Shown here piece by piece: positions 8,838 through 21,184 of a stretch of 64,000 nt of DNA. Location of the stretch: assembly GCA_038503065.1 (NCBI GenBank), contig JBCAMK010000015.1, positions 124,001-188,000 of the forward strand. Reading direction: 5' to 3'. This DNA comes from Paragyromitra xinjiangensis. Its lineage: Eukaryota; Ascomycota; Pezizomycetes; Pezizales; Discinaceae. The notes beneath the pieces are model-generated. The model worked only from the letters and a program-made list of their open reading frames with translations, was not told where the DNA came from and searched no databases. Both the position numbers and the translations under genes were made by a program. Position 1 is the first letter of the stretch. Every line of letters starts with the position of its first letter.

Positions 8838-11800
8838 GGCTTCTCTGGATCTTATGACTATATTACCGTGGGGAATGGTTGCGTTGGTGCTATATTATAT
8901 CGGGCAATATAACTAGAGAAATTTTTTCTCGCAACAAGTAATTTTTGCATACACATTTCTATATTTTGTGACCTCGTATGTTTCGAGAGTGGTGGGTAGT
9001 CCTGGTGAAATACGATTTTCGCTTCATTTTTTCAAGGAAAAAGAGAAAGGAAAAGGTTTCGCAGAGCTTTCTGTGAAAATGGGTGCTTCCCCTATCGAAA
9101 ACTCCCCAAGGTTGCTGCCGGCGTAGTTAATACTCATCTGTTCCTGGAATATTAAAATCACCTCCAGCCCGAATACTAAATGACTCGATAAGTAGATTTA
9201 TTTGAGTAGCCATGGTCAGGATCTAACATGATATTAAATTAAAAATGTCACCAATTGCAGTGATTCTGTTGTGAACCCTCTAACCTACGGTTGTTTCAGG
9301 AAACTAGCGGCCAGCGCACTTTCTGTATGTCTTGGTTTACAACTTTTGTGGAAGAACACATTTACGGGCTACAGGGATGGGGAATTTAGTCTCCTAGCTG
9401 GCATATCGGTCAAAGGATTGGTATGTATAGAGGATTGCCTATAGTAATATGAAACTGGGGGAATCTGTACTCTTCTTGCAGAGAAGATATTCTCATAGGA
9501 AGTAACTACATGTACTAGCGGACACAAAGTAATCTTTGTCTAATCTAGATCACATAACCCTGTAAGATGAGTTCTTATCACTCAAACTCTGATATGACGA
9601 TACAACTGTACAAGTAACGAGATTCGGTACCGAATTTGCTCAACAAGGAGTCTGAACAACGAGATAGAAATAACGTGGGAGGGGAAATTTTCCTAAAACC
9701 AATTGAACCTAACAGTCCCGAGCTTTAGGAAATCTGTTTGCATGCAAATTCAAGTGGCTGATACATCGCCGCCGCAGGAACGCAGATTCAGGAGCCTCCA
9801 ACTGATACACCGCACGTGGGATTTTTTTAGCCAAACTAATTGCTTTTGTCCCGATTCTCAGTAGTTATATATACATGTTCTCATCGGAGGGCCGTATCCT
9901 GCGGACCGCTCGATGTCTTGGTTGAGCAAGTATGTCTCACCTATGGGATCTACTTACCCGACTACCCGAAGCCGCAAGCTGCAAGAGGGCTTTGGTCGAT
10001 TGGGAAAGTTTGATCGTCAACTAGTTAGAACACCCTATGCATTTTCGGGTAGGTAGCTGTCTTCTAGTGAGAAAATGGGCCCTTAATCGTTCTCAATACA
10101 AATATATACCTTCTGATCTACGGGAAGTGGATAAGTTTGACCCGTCCCATTCAAGAGCCTACCCGTGTTCGAATGCCCATAACTTAAGCACTCGAAAGCG
10201 GATCCAGATCCTTTTGATCTCCCTAGATCTACTGAGCTACGTGGTAAGCATAAAAGCGAATTCCAGATCCGTGTTGCACTTCTGTATGAGATTGAGAATT
10301 CCTTCCGGCCTTGGGGGTGCATGAATACCTGTTAGTATACTAAGACTAGGCTTATTCGAATTTCCACCTACCAAAGGTTGCTGCGTAGTATGGGTTGCGT
10401 ATGAGACTAGTCTAATTAATCACGTGCACTAGCTGTGGTAATTGTGATATATATAGCTCCTATTTTTGACTTCATCTCTTCTCCTCGACCATCAATCAAT
10501 ACGAAGTTTACTATCCTGCTTCTCCATGTTTTCACCCCCGGCAATCTCAGTACCTCAAAGAAATAATCTGGTGAAGAGGCAAAACGTCACATCACAATTG
10601 GAGCGCTAGTGATTTTGAGACTTAACCCTGGTTACTTGGGGCATGAAAACCTTTTTCTGTCAAGTTTTGATTTGCTCTCACTCAGTCACATTGACGGACT
10701 AATTGGCCACATTTCACTTGGATTTTCGGGTTCTCCGTGCCTGCCCCAGGTAGCTTTCTCTACGCTCCGGCTAGAGATTTCAAAACATGGCGGGCACGAG
10801 AAGGCAAGAGAGGATCGCTAAGCACGGGACGAGGGAGTGAATAGATAAAACTATTGGATTTTTCAGCTAGTCCAATTTGGTTGGTTTGACGACTTATATC
10901 GTACCCAGCAGCCTGTTCCGTTTGATAGAGTGAGATCTGTGTAACACGAGAAGGTGCAGGAAAGTGATGCACATTTAAAGGAAGAATATTGATTCCCAAC
11001 AACCACACAACCAATTGACGTGAAAAATGGTAGGAAGGTCGATTAGGATGTGTAGATTTTGATTCTAATTCAAAAAATTGAAAGGGGCTCGCTCTTACTG
11101 ATCATACTGGCACAAACTAGTTAGTGGTTGACACCCCAGATAGGTTTTGCTTGTGATGTATGTTTTTCGCAAGGTAAAGCTAGATAATTCACCCCTTATC
11201 TTAATAGACTGGATGGAGCGTTGAAATCCATGTTAGCTCCGGGTGTTTTACCATGAAAAAATATTGGGGTTTCGATGGTGTTTGGGTGTTGCTTAGTAGG
11301 AATGTACATCACTCTCGAAATTTCCTACCCCCTACGTCTACGTACATAAGTATAAGCGACTACGTAACGATGCACATGGGCGCATCACAGAATCTGAAAA
11401 AGGAGCTTTTATTAGAGGTTCAAGTCGAAGCGTGCCGGGAGATGGAGATTCGTTGTCAATCTTGGCTGCGCATGATTTTGGTGGCTTTGTGTCACCCATG
11501 CGCTCAATTGAATGGGCTTGATGTTTGGCTGACAAGCCGAAAAAAAACGTGGGCATATCGCACTTACTTGCATCTTCCCGTATTCGCCTGACTGCCCGCA
11601 AACCCTATTGGCTTTATCACATTCAAGGCTTAATCCCCTGAGACAGATGTCCGGGGGACGCGGGTGTTTGCCGTGTATATCTTATTGGCACTCTCAATCA
11701 ACCCCATAGAGGCATGCTTGAAGGTTGATGCAGGAAAGGTAATATCGAAATCAGCTTCCTAGATGCTATTTCTCTTCTACCAGTAATTTTTGTACCCCTA

Positions 11801-13814
11801 AAAATTGGGTTAAATAATTGTTTATACTCCCTGGTCATGTCTACATAAACCACGAGGTAACAGGGAAGGCGTAATTCTGTGCATTGGGTTTGTGAACCAC
11901 TCGCTATGGACCTCAGAGTCATAAATAAGATAGATGTTCCACGGATGAAACATATTTTCAGGGAGATTTTGCCTGTAAATGGCTTTGTTGGTATAGTTTC
12001 CAATCCGCATCGGCCTGTGCACCCGCAATTTTTTTTTGGCCAATTCCAAATTTTGAAGTTTGCAATTTTAGGCTTTTTAAACCTGCTCTGAGTACGTGCA
12101 TGCATGCATGCTTCGGGAATCTGAATTTCTCGTCACAAAATCTTTGTGCAGAGACGATCCGTCACTCTGCTACGCGCCACCAATCGTCCACTCAGTGTAC
12201 CCCACGATTACCAGGAAATCGATAAGTAGATAAATGAGTCGATCCGATCTGAAGCTTTACTGATAGTATTGGGCGCCTGATTGTTTGTTGGTCGGCGACT
12301 AACTAACTGGCCATGTAGCAATTAATATCAATTAACCGCGGCCAGCGGATGCTTTGGAAACGAGTAGGAGTTACATAAAGCGGGATGCGCAGATTTGGTT
12401 CCAGGCGACTTTGTTTAGAAGAATATTGGCTTGCGCAGTAGGGCAAAATTGGGTTAATGGCGGAGGTTTCGGTACGTGCACTTAGGGAAGTGTCCCTGAA
12501 CCCCACCCAGGCCTCGCATCTTGGAGTATCACTACGTGTAGGTAGATATTTATTAACGTCGGGTAAGGTTTGAGCCGATCTCGATAGTCTTTGGGGCTCT
12601 AATTTGTTGAATGAAGGATTTTCCAGTAATATTTTGGGTCAGTTAATTTAAATTACTAAAGTTGACCTGTCGCCTGTGGCCTAGTAGAGTATAGATGGTT
12701 GGAAGGTGATTAGATTTCATCCCATCAGAGTTAATTTAAACTTTATATGAATCGTCATATTTATCTGTTTTATTTTACTCATAATTGACTGACGTTTGCG
12801 CACCGGGCCGGGCCTGCATACCATACAAAATCATAGGAAGTGTATGGGGCACGGACCCAGCCTGATGCACAAACGCCAGTCAATTACGAGTAGACCAAGA
12901 AAAGCCACCCTTCATCTTCACGTTCAGGTATCATGTTAAGGGGCTGCCTTGGGCCAGCATATGTATCAAGCCCATTGACTGATAAGAATGAGTTAAAACC
13001 CCTATAGGTGATCACTGATCAGATGGTCGACTGAAATTCTACCTGTGATGTTGGGGAGTAACTATAATCCTGATATCAGTTCAGGAGCTTACCCCCCCTA
13101 AACTTGGGTAAGTTCACGGCTAGGTCGATTGGAACTAGTTATAGGTATAGGATAAATTACCTTTGTTCAAAGCCTTGCAAAAATGGCCAATAAATTTGAA
13201 AGTACATTTGAGATCCCGACCTAGGGCGCTCCTGCTATGTTCATCGCATACCTTCTATCGTTCGATGTCGACAGGGCGCCATATCGCACGGGCGGAGTTA
13301 TAGCTTGGCAGCTACTCCGAGGTAAAGTCAACAGCATTTAAGTATTTGGCATTTGCCGAACCTAGTGAGAAACCGCACAACCTTTCATCAACATAAGTCT
13401 CCATATCCCGCTTCCAAGTTGAGAGTCTATACCATTACCCTTCTCGTTGATATTGAAAATCTTCAACAAGTTCTGCTTTTAGGACGTGTACGGATAGTGA
13501 GAAGAAGCCGAAAGAGACTCGAGTTGGCGCATTCGTCGGACTTAATCTATTTCGGTACAAGAGTCGGTACGTCACAGAATCAAAATCCTCATGGGTTGTG
13601 TCTAACGTGGGTTTAGTCCTTCAGACCTGAGTGTGGGTCACCAGTGTCCTCTTACCCAGCTTTCCCCGTCATATACTTGCTAGCTGCCCATAATGTCAGA
13701 AGCGAATGATGGCGAACATTCAACTGCGGGGACTTATTCCAAGACTGGTAAGAAAGCACCAATATCTAATGGACATACTAGGAAGAGTTGTATAGCTCAT
13801 CATTCAACCTGCTA
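8838..13814. other. Gene desert, about 5 kb
   Basis: Only short frames occur, none with family-like composition. Part of it is AT-rich. It contains the hairpin at 12777-12891 and a possible promoter-like stretch with TATATATAG near 10448. The short peptide frame at 10527-10610 is probably chance. The 120 bp before the next gene hold an ATG at 13693 and GT/AG signals, but no splice combination keeps the downstream frame. Confidence 0.5.
12777..12891. repeat. 115-bp imperfect hairpin (foldback repeat)
   Basis: Two 50-bp arms (12777-12826 and 12842-12891) are complementary around a 15-nt loop. Of the dozen or so mismatches nearly all are C/T or G/A transitions, which is what repeat-induced point mutation produces. 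It could be a MITE or foldback element. Confidence 0.7.
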
Positions 13815-16781
13815 ATGTCGTTAGAAGGCAATGTTTTCAGAAAGGCCCACAGTCATCCTATTAAGAAACAATCCACTCGATCTATTTTCCCAATACGCAC
13901 ACCACTTTCAAGTTGGATATCAACCCTATCAGCAGGTCTTATCTCCCTCGAAAGGGCCTCCAAAATCATCACTTTCACTCTACTATCCCTCCTCCCAGTC
14001 GCATTTGCTGGTGATAACGGCGATGACTTCTCGAACAATTTATTCAGCGATTTGGCACCCCTTATGGCACTCTTCGGGGAGGAAGTTACAAAACAGTTCA
14101 TAAGTCAGTCGATGGGCTGGGCCGATAACTTTCTAATAGCTATGGCGCCTCTTGGAATTCTGACTGTCATGGTCTCGGCTATTAGGATCGGTGGACACCA
14201 GTGGTTGAAAAATATCATTGGAAGGGCTCGTGAAAGTGATGGGTTAGCTGAAGCTGAGCTGATGTCTTCAACATCTTCTGATGTATGCGAACTTTGGGTT
14301 GGCACGCGTGGCGTTGTTAGGGTACTAGGTTCGCCTGACTTAGTAGAGTTGATCTACGAAGTCGATAAGAAAGGAAAGCCGAAAACGAACCGGATATACA
14401 ACCTTCGAGAAGCCATTCATGCCGGTGTTCTTCACCAGAGGTTTCCGAAGACTTCCGACCAAAGGGAGTCGCCCCCCGAAGGAATAAAAGCGCCTACCAG
14501 TACTCGTATGGAAACTTTCAAAGTCGGCGTGCAGAACTATTTTATGTCCTGGAGATCCTCGAAGAAACCTTCTTCCCTTCACCGGAGACTCCCGAGAATT
14601 TCCGACCAAAGGGGGTTGCCCTCCGGAAGAATAAAAGCGTTTACCGGTACTCGTATGGAAACTTTCAAGATCGGCGTGCAGAACCACCTTATGTCTTGGA
14701 GATCCTCGAAGAAACCCTCTTCCTTGAAAGATCCACCACCAAACCTTGTGCTCAATGTCTATGGGGTTGGGGTTGGAGAGTGGGAATTGTGGTTTTATGC
14801 AATCATCGGGGTTCTTTTGCAAACAGGAGTTCTGATATGGTGTGTTATGGCTGTCAAGCATATGAAATATCTGAAAGGAGGTGCCGAAGTGAAGGACTAT
14901 GCACTCCCATCGACTATTATAGGTACCTTGCTCGTTTGTACTGGGGTTTCGATTTGCTCCCATGTTGTCGAGGCTAGCACAAACGAGTATATCTACGGAA
15001 AAGAATACAACAGCCGTATTCCTATCAGGCGTCGAGACTCAAAGGAGGAAGACGGAGAACCTGTACGGGTAGCCTTTCTCCAGAGAGGAGGCCAGATAGT
15101 TAGCGACCAACTCTTCGAAGGATACGCAATATTTGATGACCGGCGGCGGCCAGAAATTAAGATCTCTCGGAAGAACCCCGCGGACTTTGGGAGCACAGTA
15201 ATTGTTGGCACCACCCTCACAGTTTCCGGATTCATTCTCCAATTTATTGGTCTTCGTGCTATGCATTGGTCTTGCACCATCGCCCAGCTTGTGGCAACCC
15301 TTACTATGACTGCGCTTCGGGCCAGTGCGCGCAGGAGCTTATCTTCAAAAGTTGAACCGACCCCGATCAAGGATGGTATGGAGGTTCAGTGGTTAGCCAA
15401 AGAGTTGGGTGGCTGCAGTATATGGGCTGTCGAAACAGGATTTGTGGATTTTCGCGAGTGTAAGTTAGGACCTCCGGGCGGGCTGAGCCCTGTCGAGAAC
15501 GTAGTCTCGTTTCTCGTGCAGCTGCATGCTCTCACAAACTGGGAGAGACCTTCGGAAAAACTGGCGATTTCTACAGGACGAGCCATGGAAAAAATCATGA
15601 ATACCTTATATAACGACAAGGAAGGTATCGTTTTAAAAGGCTCAGCGTCTGGGATTTCTGAACTTGAGTACGCCCTGCCGATTAAGAGTGAAGCCGGTTC
15701 CACCACCATCAGTTTGAAAATGCATAGGATAAAAAACACAAGTACCGGGTATTGGGGTCCATGGTTTGCTGATACAGAGAGGCTTGAGGCAGTCCTCAGT
15801 CTTTGGATGCTTAGTCAGGATGAGACGGAGTTAGATCTTGAAATTGCCACAATAGCCGTTCAAGAATACAGAAAGGAGTTTAAAAGGGAACTTAGGTTTC
15901 CTCAGAACGAGGAGCCTGACATGGATAAATATCTTGATAAAACTCAGGAAATGGTGCTATTTCGAAAGGACAAGTTCGATCTTCACCGCCGCGAAAGACA
16001 GAAGAGATTTTTTCGCTTATTTTTAGAACCCAATGGGAATTATACCGAGGTGCCAGATGGTATAGATGGCTGTACACAGGTTCTGGGAGCATGGGACGAG
16101 GAGCTAGAAGGGGATTATAAAAAGTGGTTAGAGATTAGAAAACACGGAGATCTGGGCCCGGCTATAAGGTCAGAAGGGATCAACAAGAGTACTATTACGA
16201 GCGACGTTGTTGGATTACGTGGAGAAGGCCAGAATCCTGCGCGGGATGATTTACGCTATAGATACTTTGGGTTCGAGTTTCATGAATTTGGCGGCGAGGA
16301 GGGAGAAGAGGACGACGATAACGAGGAAGAGCAGGAAAAAGAGACAGAAGAAACGGTGACTAGGCAAGAGATAGACTCGCCAACAAGGCGGTCTGAGGGG
16401 TCAGACTCGAAAACCCCAAAGGAGCGGCTTTTCCTACTGAGCAAAACAAACACATCTCCAAGAGATATGTTGGGCCTTGACTTGGTGTCAAAGTTTATGT
16501 GGCAAGCAGTAAAGCAAATCGGTAAAATACACGGAAATACACGGCGGCGCATGGTCAACCTTAAATATGATGGGAAAGTGCTCATTAATTCGGTGTTGGA
16601 AGACTTGGCTCAAGCGATTGTAAAAGCTGGCTTGGGAGATTTACAGGATGCCTACAATGTTATTATACCTCCCTTGAGCGCTGCTGGGAAATTGCCAGAG
16701 GTCTCGGAAGAAATATGGCTGGAGGGCGAGGAAAGAACTAGTATTTTGAGGCCTGATGCTATTTCCGCTTCAGAAAGGTAG
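13815..16781 (+). CDS. Large multi-pass membrane protein of an uncharacterised fungal family (about 988 aa)
   Basis: One long exon. The ATG at 13815 is the first in frame, though the frame is open for 27 bases upstream and a 5' exon is possible. A hydrophobic stretch ending in PVAFAG around residues 50-65 is signal-peptide-like. Four or five further membrane segments follow (about 107-125, 324-345, 359-382, 460-480, 483-500). The segment LMALFGEE..KQF.SQSMGWADN followed by APLGI.T and WLK..IGRARE is a conserved block that I recall in many fungal hypothetical proteins, some with ankyrin repeats. A soluble C-terminal half includes an acidic run at about 824-848. A 49-residue tandem duplication lies between the first membrane segments. 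The biochemical role is unknown. Confidence 0.75.
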   Translation: MSLEGNVFRKAHSHPIKKQSTRSIFPIRTPLSSWISTLSAGLISLERASKIITFTLLSLLPVAFAGDNGDDFSNNLFSDLAPLMALFGEEVTKQFISQSMGWADNFLIAMAPLGILTVMVSAIRIGGHQWLKNIIGRARESDGLAEAELMSSTSSDVCELWVGTRGVVRVLGSPDLVELIYEVDKKGKPKTNRIYNLREAIHAGVLHQRFPKTSDQRESPPEGIKAPTSTRMETFKVGVQNYFMSWRSSKKPSSLHRRLPRISDQRGLPSGRIKAFTGTRMETFKIGVQNHLMSWRSSKKPSSLKDPPPNLVLNVYGVGVGEWELWFYAIIGVLLQTGVLIWCVMAVKHMKYLKGGAEVKDYALPSTIIGTLLVCTGVSICSHVVEASTNEYIYGKEYNSRIPIRRRDSKEEDGEPVRVAFLQRGGQIVSDQLFEGYAIFDDRRRPEIKISRKNPADFGSTVIVGTTLTVSGFILQFIGLRAMHWSCTIAQLVATLTMTALRASARRSLSSKVEPTPIKDGMEVQWLAKELGGCSIWAVETGFVDFRECKLGPPGGLSPVENVVSFLVQLHALTNWERPSEKLAISTGRAMEKIMNTLYNDKEGIVLKGSASGISELEYALPIKSEAGSTTISLKMHRIKNTSTGYWGPWFADTERLEAVLSLWMLSQDETELDLEIATIAVQEYRKEFKRELRFPQNEEPDMDKYLDKTQEMVLFRKDKFDLHRRERQKRFFRLFLEPNGNYTEVPDGIDGCTQVLGAWDEELEGDYKKWLEIRKHGDLGPAIRSEGINKSTITSDVVGLRGEGQNPARDDLRYRYFGFEFHEFGGEEGEEDDDNEEEQEKETEETVTRQEIDSPTRRSEGSDSKTPKERLFLLSKTNTSPRDMLGLDLVSKFMWQAVKQIGKIHGNTRRRMVNLKYDGKVLINSVLEDLAQAIVKAGLGDLQDAYNVIIPPLSAAGKLPEVSEEIWLEGEERTSILRPDAISASER
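14433..14726 (+). repeat. Two 147-bp (49-codon) tandem units inside the membrane protein gene
   Basis: Units 14433-14579 and 14580-14726 encode H(Q/R)R.P..SDQR......IKA......METFK.GVQN..MSWRSSKKPSSL twice. The period is an exact multiple of three, so the frame is kept. Confidence 0.9.
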
Positions 16782-18107
16782 TATTTGCTGGGTTGCTAAA
16801 TTTTTTCTATGAGTGGTCTCTTGCTAACTTTTATTTCGATAAAAGATAAGGAGTTTAATTTAAAATTAAAGCGTGCTCCCAACGATTCGGAATGCAGTAT
16901 CATTATTACACGGAGATGGAGCTACGTCTAAAATGTTTATCGTAGCCCACGCCCTTACCCTCAGCCATCGATTTCTAGCTACCTTGGCAGTTAAAATGAA
17001 TGTTTACGCAATCCCTCTTTCTACTTTTCCTTTTCACTTTCGCTTCTGCGTACTGTGTATCTCGTTGATTTTTTCTTTTGATTCCTTCCCTCTCAACAGT
17101 GGAAAGGGCACTGATTCGAGGCAAAACTCCGTCACCGGTTGTGTAGTATCCTTAAGTCTATAATAGTTATTTATAAGAACAGTTTTCCGAACGTTGAGTG
17201 AGAGCATCTTCTGGAGTTAATGATCTTGATCTTAAGCACGTTGCTGAGGTATAATAATGGATAGGGGTTTGCAGAATCCTATCTAGCAAGACCTTGATGT
17301 CACCTCTCAAGTATCTTGAGGGTAAAGGGGCACCCCATTTTTTGATTTCTCTTATAGGACTTTCTGAAGCAGCTCGATAAAAACCTCCGAGCCTGATTTG
17401 GCGGATTGTAGAAGTTACACATGCGTAGAATTCGTGCTGTTTGCAGTTGAGCATCTGTTCGATGGAAGGAGTTTAAGCAAGGGTGCAGACAAGCAAGAGG
17501 TGAAGCTGAGCTAGAAGGAGGATGTAGAGCTAGGATAGGGCTGTGGAGATTTGGAACGGTAAACTGTGCAGAATGGATTTAGGGTCTATTTCGGTTATTT
17601 TGTTTATTTGATTTATATGTTGTAAGTTTGTTCCATCCATGTAGTTTTATGCTATGGAATTTATTTCTTATGTCAGTTTGTTATTAGTGTGTCGCTATAG
17701 CCCAAGGGCTGGATGCGTGTATGATGTATCGATTGGTTGATTGAGCGTCTATCCGTGGCTAGATCCTGGTTTCTGTACTTTGGTGAAAATCTGACCAACC
17801 CCATGTTTTTAGATCATGATCACGTCGATAGATCTGGCAAGTTAGATAATTTCATTCCTAGTGGTTAGGAAAGAGAGCACTTTCGTAATGATCATCATCT
17901 ACACTTTCACAAGCCCTGTTTCTACCGGCTGGTGGGTATTTCTTGATCATGGTTAATTAAACAAAATTTATTAAAATTGTTCGACCAACCGCCTGACCTT
18001 CCAAAACTATAGAAAGAAGTCCAAATTATTCAAGCCTATCACAACTAAAGAAGGAAATGTCTAATCTGACCCTACCCTCACTGCCGCCCAAATTCCACTA
18101 TCTAGCC
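16782..18107. other. Intergenic, about 1.3 kb
   Basis: AT-rich 3' flank of the membrane protein gene and of the convergent BRCT gene. I see no further gene, RNA or repeat. Confidence 0.5.
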
Positions 18108-19242
18108 CTATGCTGCATTCGATTCTCCACCCTCCCCCCCTCTCGAACGGAGCCTTCCGGCCCATGATCCTTGTTCTTCCGAGACCTTACTGCTCACTTT
18201 CCCTACGCTAGGCTTTTTTGTACCAGCCGTCTTCTTCGGCGGATTTGGTTGCTTCTCCACGTCCTTCTTCTTTGTCACCGCCTTACTTTTCTTTTCGGTC
18301 ACCGGTTTCTTCGTCTTTCCCACGTCTTCCTTATCCACATCCATTTCCTCACTTGGCACTTCAGCGCCCCCCTTATCAGCATCCTTCTCCTCACTCTGCA
18401 TTTCAACGTCTTGATCATTTATAAGGCTCTCGACCTCTTCAATGTCAACCCTAGAGTCTTTCAAGCCAGGTGGCCTCCTTGTCCGAAGTAGTTCAATGAA
18501 CCCATCTTCATCCAACGTCTTGATCTCCATCTCCTTGACAACCTTCATCACCGCCTCCGGAACATCCTTATACCCAACGACGACATAATTCGTGTTTACA
18601 TTCACCTTCTTTTGCAGCCTCCTAATCTATCTATCAGTACTACCATTTACTAAGTCTGGCCAAGGGGCTGTGAAACTTACCCTCCGAAATCTTGCACCAA
18701 CTCTTTATATTCCTCCTTTCGAAGCCAGGGCATAGTCCCAGTAAAGACGAATGCGAGTTCGTGCAGGCTATAGTGGTTGTTTACCTCACGGGGTTTGATC
18801 CTCTGGAACATAACCTGGCCGCGTACATAGCTAAGGAATCCGGGTTCGAAGATGGTGGCTTTTCCGCCACCGATAAAAGCGTAGGTGTCCTTGGCGTACT
18901 TTAGTTCATGTGTGGCAGGTGTTTTGGGGTCTGTCTGGATAGTTCTGGATGATGTTAGCTTGAGATTACTAAAAGGGGGTCGTAACCGGGCCGCAGAGCT
19001 TTGTGAGCTAGACTTAACAAATGGCAACAAATACATAGGTTGTGTAATAATATTTTTCACTTGCCAGATGTGTCATCCTAATGAAAAACTTACCCTCCAT
19101 GGCTAGTAACTATTCTTTCCGCCTCCTCACGCGTGAATTTTTTCAGACCGTCGGAAATCTTCCAGATGGTGTCTTTCAAGGCGATTGGTTCACACTCCTT
19201 GAACTTGTTGTTTGCTGGAGGGTCTGTACTTGGTCCCGGCAT
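18108..19242 (-). CDS. BRCT-domain protein, three exons (about 329 aa)
   Basis: Predicted exons 19094-19242, 18681-19007 and 18108-18621 join with phase-2 introns of 86 and 59 bp. The clear BRCT core (about residues 113-185) reads AFVFTGTMPWL..EEY, DFGG, TNYVVVG and TLDEDGFIELL. This matches the F.G.......(E)....(G)G and NYVV.G motifs of replication factor C1 and DNA ligase-type BRCT domains. A shorter, weaker BRCT-like half (DGLKKFTREEAERIV..HGG) lies at residues 30-50. The tail is lysine- and glutamate-rich with a KKPV.EKKSKAV stretch, so nuclear localisation is likely. BRCT domains bind phosphopeptides or DNA ends in replication and repair; the specific partner cannot be told here. It lacks the AAA+ part of Rfc1. 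Confidence 0.8.
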
Positions 19243-19731
19243 TTCTGAGGGCTATTTTGAAGTTTTGATAGGAGAGCTAGGTTGCTTGAGGGTTCCTTTA
19301 CCGTGATTTTCCCAAGAAAACTCGAGCTTAATCAGGAGTATGAAGGTGGACCAGGAAAGTCCTTCTTCCAAATGTATTTATTTACGTGACTCAGCCTTCC
19401 TGCAATCGCGTGTGTGTCGCGTGAGGGAGTGTCTCTCTGGGTGACGTAGCTATGACAGGGCCCGTGCAAATATTCTGTAGGGTTAGGGTTATGATTGCAG
19501 ATGCGTGATGAAAATAAACACAGCAATAGGGAAATGAAGTTCCTCAATCCTCCAGAGTTATTTAGTATTGAAGTGCAAAGGTTTTTTCCAGGAAAATACA
19601 CATTCCTCTATAGTACGCTGTGTTCTGGCCCCCATCACCTTCCGGAGGTCAACGCAGAAACACTCTTCCACAAAAGCCTTCAATATTGTGTCCCTCCAGG
19701 GCAAGGTGCATCCAGTCCCAGTACAAACACT
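19243..19731. other. Spacer between BRCT gene and frataxin
   Basis: About 490 bp that should hold the frataxin 3' UTR and the BRCT gene promoter, both on the minus strand. No other feature seen. Confidence 0.5.
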
Positions 19732-20333
19732 TCACCCCTCTATCGGAAGTGAGATATCGTATTCAACCCCAAGCTCGTCCCTCATCAACGCATTCAACGT
19801 ACTCCCATCCCTAGTATCAATCCAATACATCCTCACATGATCCCAATCATATCGTTTTGGCCCAGAAACCGGCGACGACAACCAGAGCTGTCGGTTTGGT
19901 GGCTGCTTGTTGAGTACGTATGTTCCTTGCGGCGCTTTTATTGTCATGACGCCAGCCTGCACCAAAGACATCTGAATCAGTATGTTTGTTCTTAAATTCG
20001 AGAGGAGAATGGGGGAATAACGCTATATTCAACATCGACTTCCGGCCGAGTCTCTGCGAGCAATTCAAGACTTTCCAAGATCCCTTCTAGGGTGCCTTCG
20101 ACAATCCCTTCGTAGAGGTCTTTCGAAAAGTGTTCTAGGCGTTTAGCGGCTACTTTCGGAGTCATGGAGAACGGGCGCGACGACTCGAAAACGACAGGAA
20201 GGAAAATGCGACTTGATAAAGGTCTAAGAGGCCGAGCTGCGATTGGGGTGAAGGATAGCCATGAGCAGGATCCTGAGGCGAGTCTGGATTGGCGGAGAAG
20301 CTGGCGAAGCGAAGCACAGCGTGAGCGAAGCAT
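19732..20333 (-). CDS. YFH1: Frataxin, mitochondrial iron-sulfur cluster assembly protein (178 aa)
   Basis: Two exons, 20022-20333 and 19732-19956, with a 65-bp phase-0 intron starting with the less common donor GTTATT. Frataxin acts in the mitochondrial matrix with the Nfs1-Isd11-Isu1 complex, promoting sulfur transfer and iron-sulfur cluster synthesis. Residues 1-50 are an Arg/Leu/Ser-rich matrix-targeting sequence without acidic residues. The acidic first helix (LEHFSKDLYEGIVEGTLEGI) is followed by LAETRPEVDVEYS and GVMTIKAPQGTYVLNKQPPN. QLWLSSPVSGPKRYDW and RDGSTLNALMRDELGV complete the family signature. Length equals the yeast protein (about 174 aa). The N/K-Q-P-P-N and W.SSP.SGPKR motifs leave little doubt. 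A TTATATA-like box lies about 70-80 bp upstream of the ATG. Confidence 0.97.
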
Positions 20334-21184
20334 CGTGAATCGTTAATTGGTGGTGAAATACCTGGTTGACGTTGAATTATGATGTCGCTTGTTGGCTTGG
20401 CGTATATAAAAGTTGAGGCTCGCCATTAGGGCGGGATATGCCGCCATCCTGAGAAATACGCATTATTGGGATGATCCTGGAACATCGATCAACGGATTAA
20501 GGCATCACAAGCCATCACTCGGTATTTCGTCGATTTTCTATCTTGCTCTATATTACCAGAGATTTGTCTCCGTGCGTGAGATATTCCAGAACTCGGTATC
20601 GGTGACTCGTTAAAATAGCTTGAAGAACAAAAATGGGCAGGGGCTTGAGCAGCACTAGCAAAACCTTCCCTTACTAGAATCTGACTAGTGGGCCGACATG
20701 GCGAAGATACATGCATCTATTACTTGGTTTTGCTCGTATTGGACCCAGATCCATTCAATGTAATTTCGTAAGCTAACCAAACTCTGTACGTACCTGCTAT
20801 TATTAGTATGTTTATTCGCTCAGATCATTTTAATTTTGGTCTTTATATTTAATTTGATCCGCAAACTCTTTCATTTGGTATGGCCAAAAAGAATATTCGA
20901 GTTACCTATTCACCCTCGTGGTAAATAGCGACGAGGGGTCAAAGTACATGTAATAGAACGAGGCAACATGAATCTACAAACAAAGAAAGCGCTCAGCCCG
21001 ACCCTAATAGGCGTGGATACTCCTACCGTTTTTAGGGCAAGAAAGAGAAACACCCGGACGGTTAGATTCGTGGCAGAAACCTTTCTCACATTTCCACCTT
21101 CAGTTTAACATTCAGAACCACAAGTAATTTTCTGTCCACTGAATATTACAAAATCACCCATTAATTTCCCACTACCTGCTCAAA
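20334..21184. other. Divergent promoter region, frataxin / BTB gene
   Basis: An 850-bp spacer between divergent genes. On the minus strand a TTATATA box lies near 20403-20410. No ORF of note. Confidence 0.5.

Noticed and set aside
11338..12105. Short frames on both strands in the gene desert
   Set aside because: No start context, no motif and no splice-compatible neighbours.
14340..14963. 207-codon antisense frame over the membrane protein gene
   Set aside because: It is a shadow of the duplicated, well-formed sense gene and has no family features.
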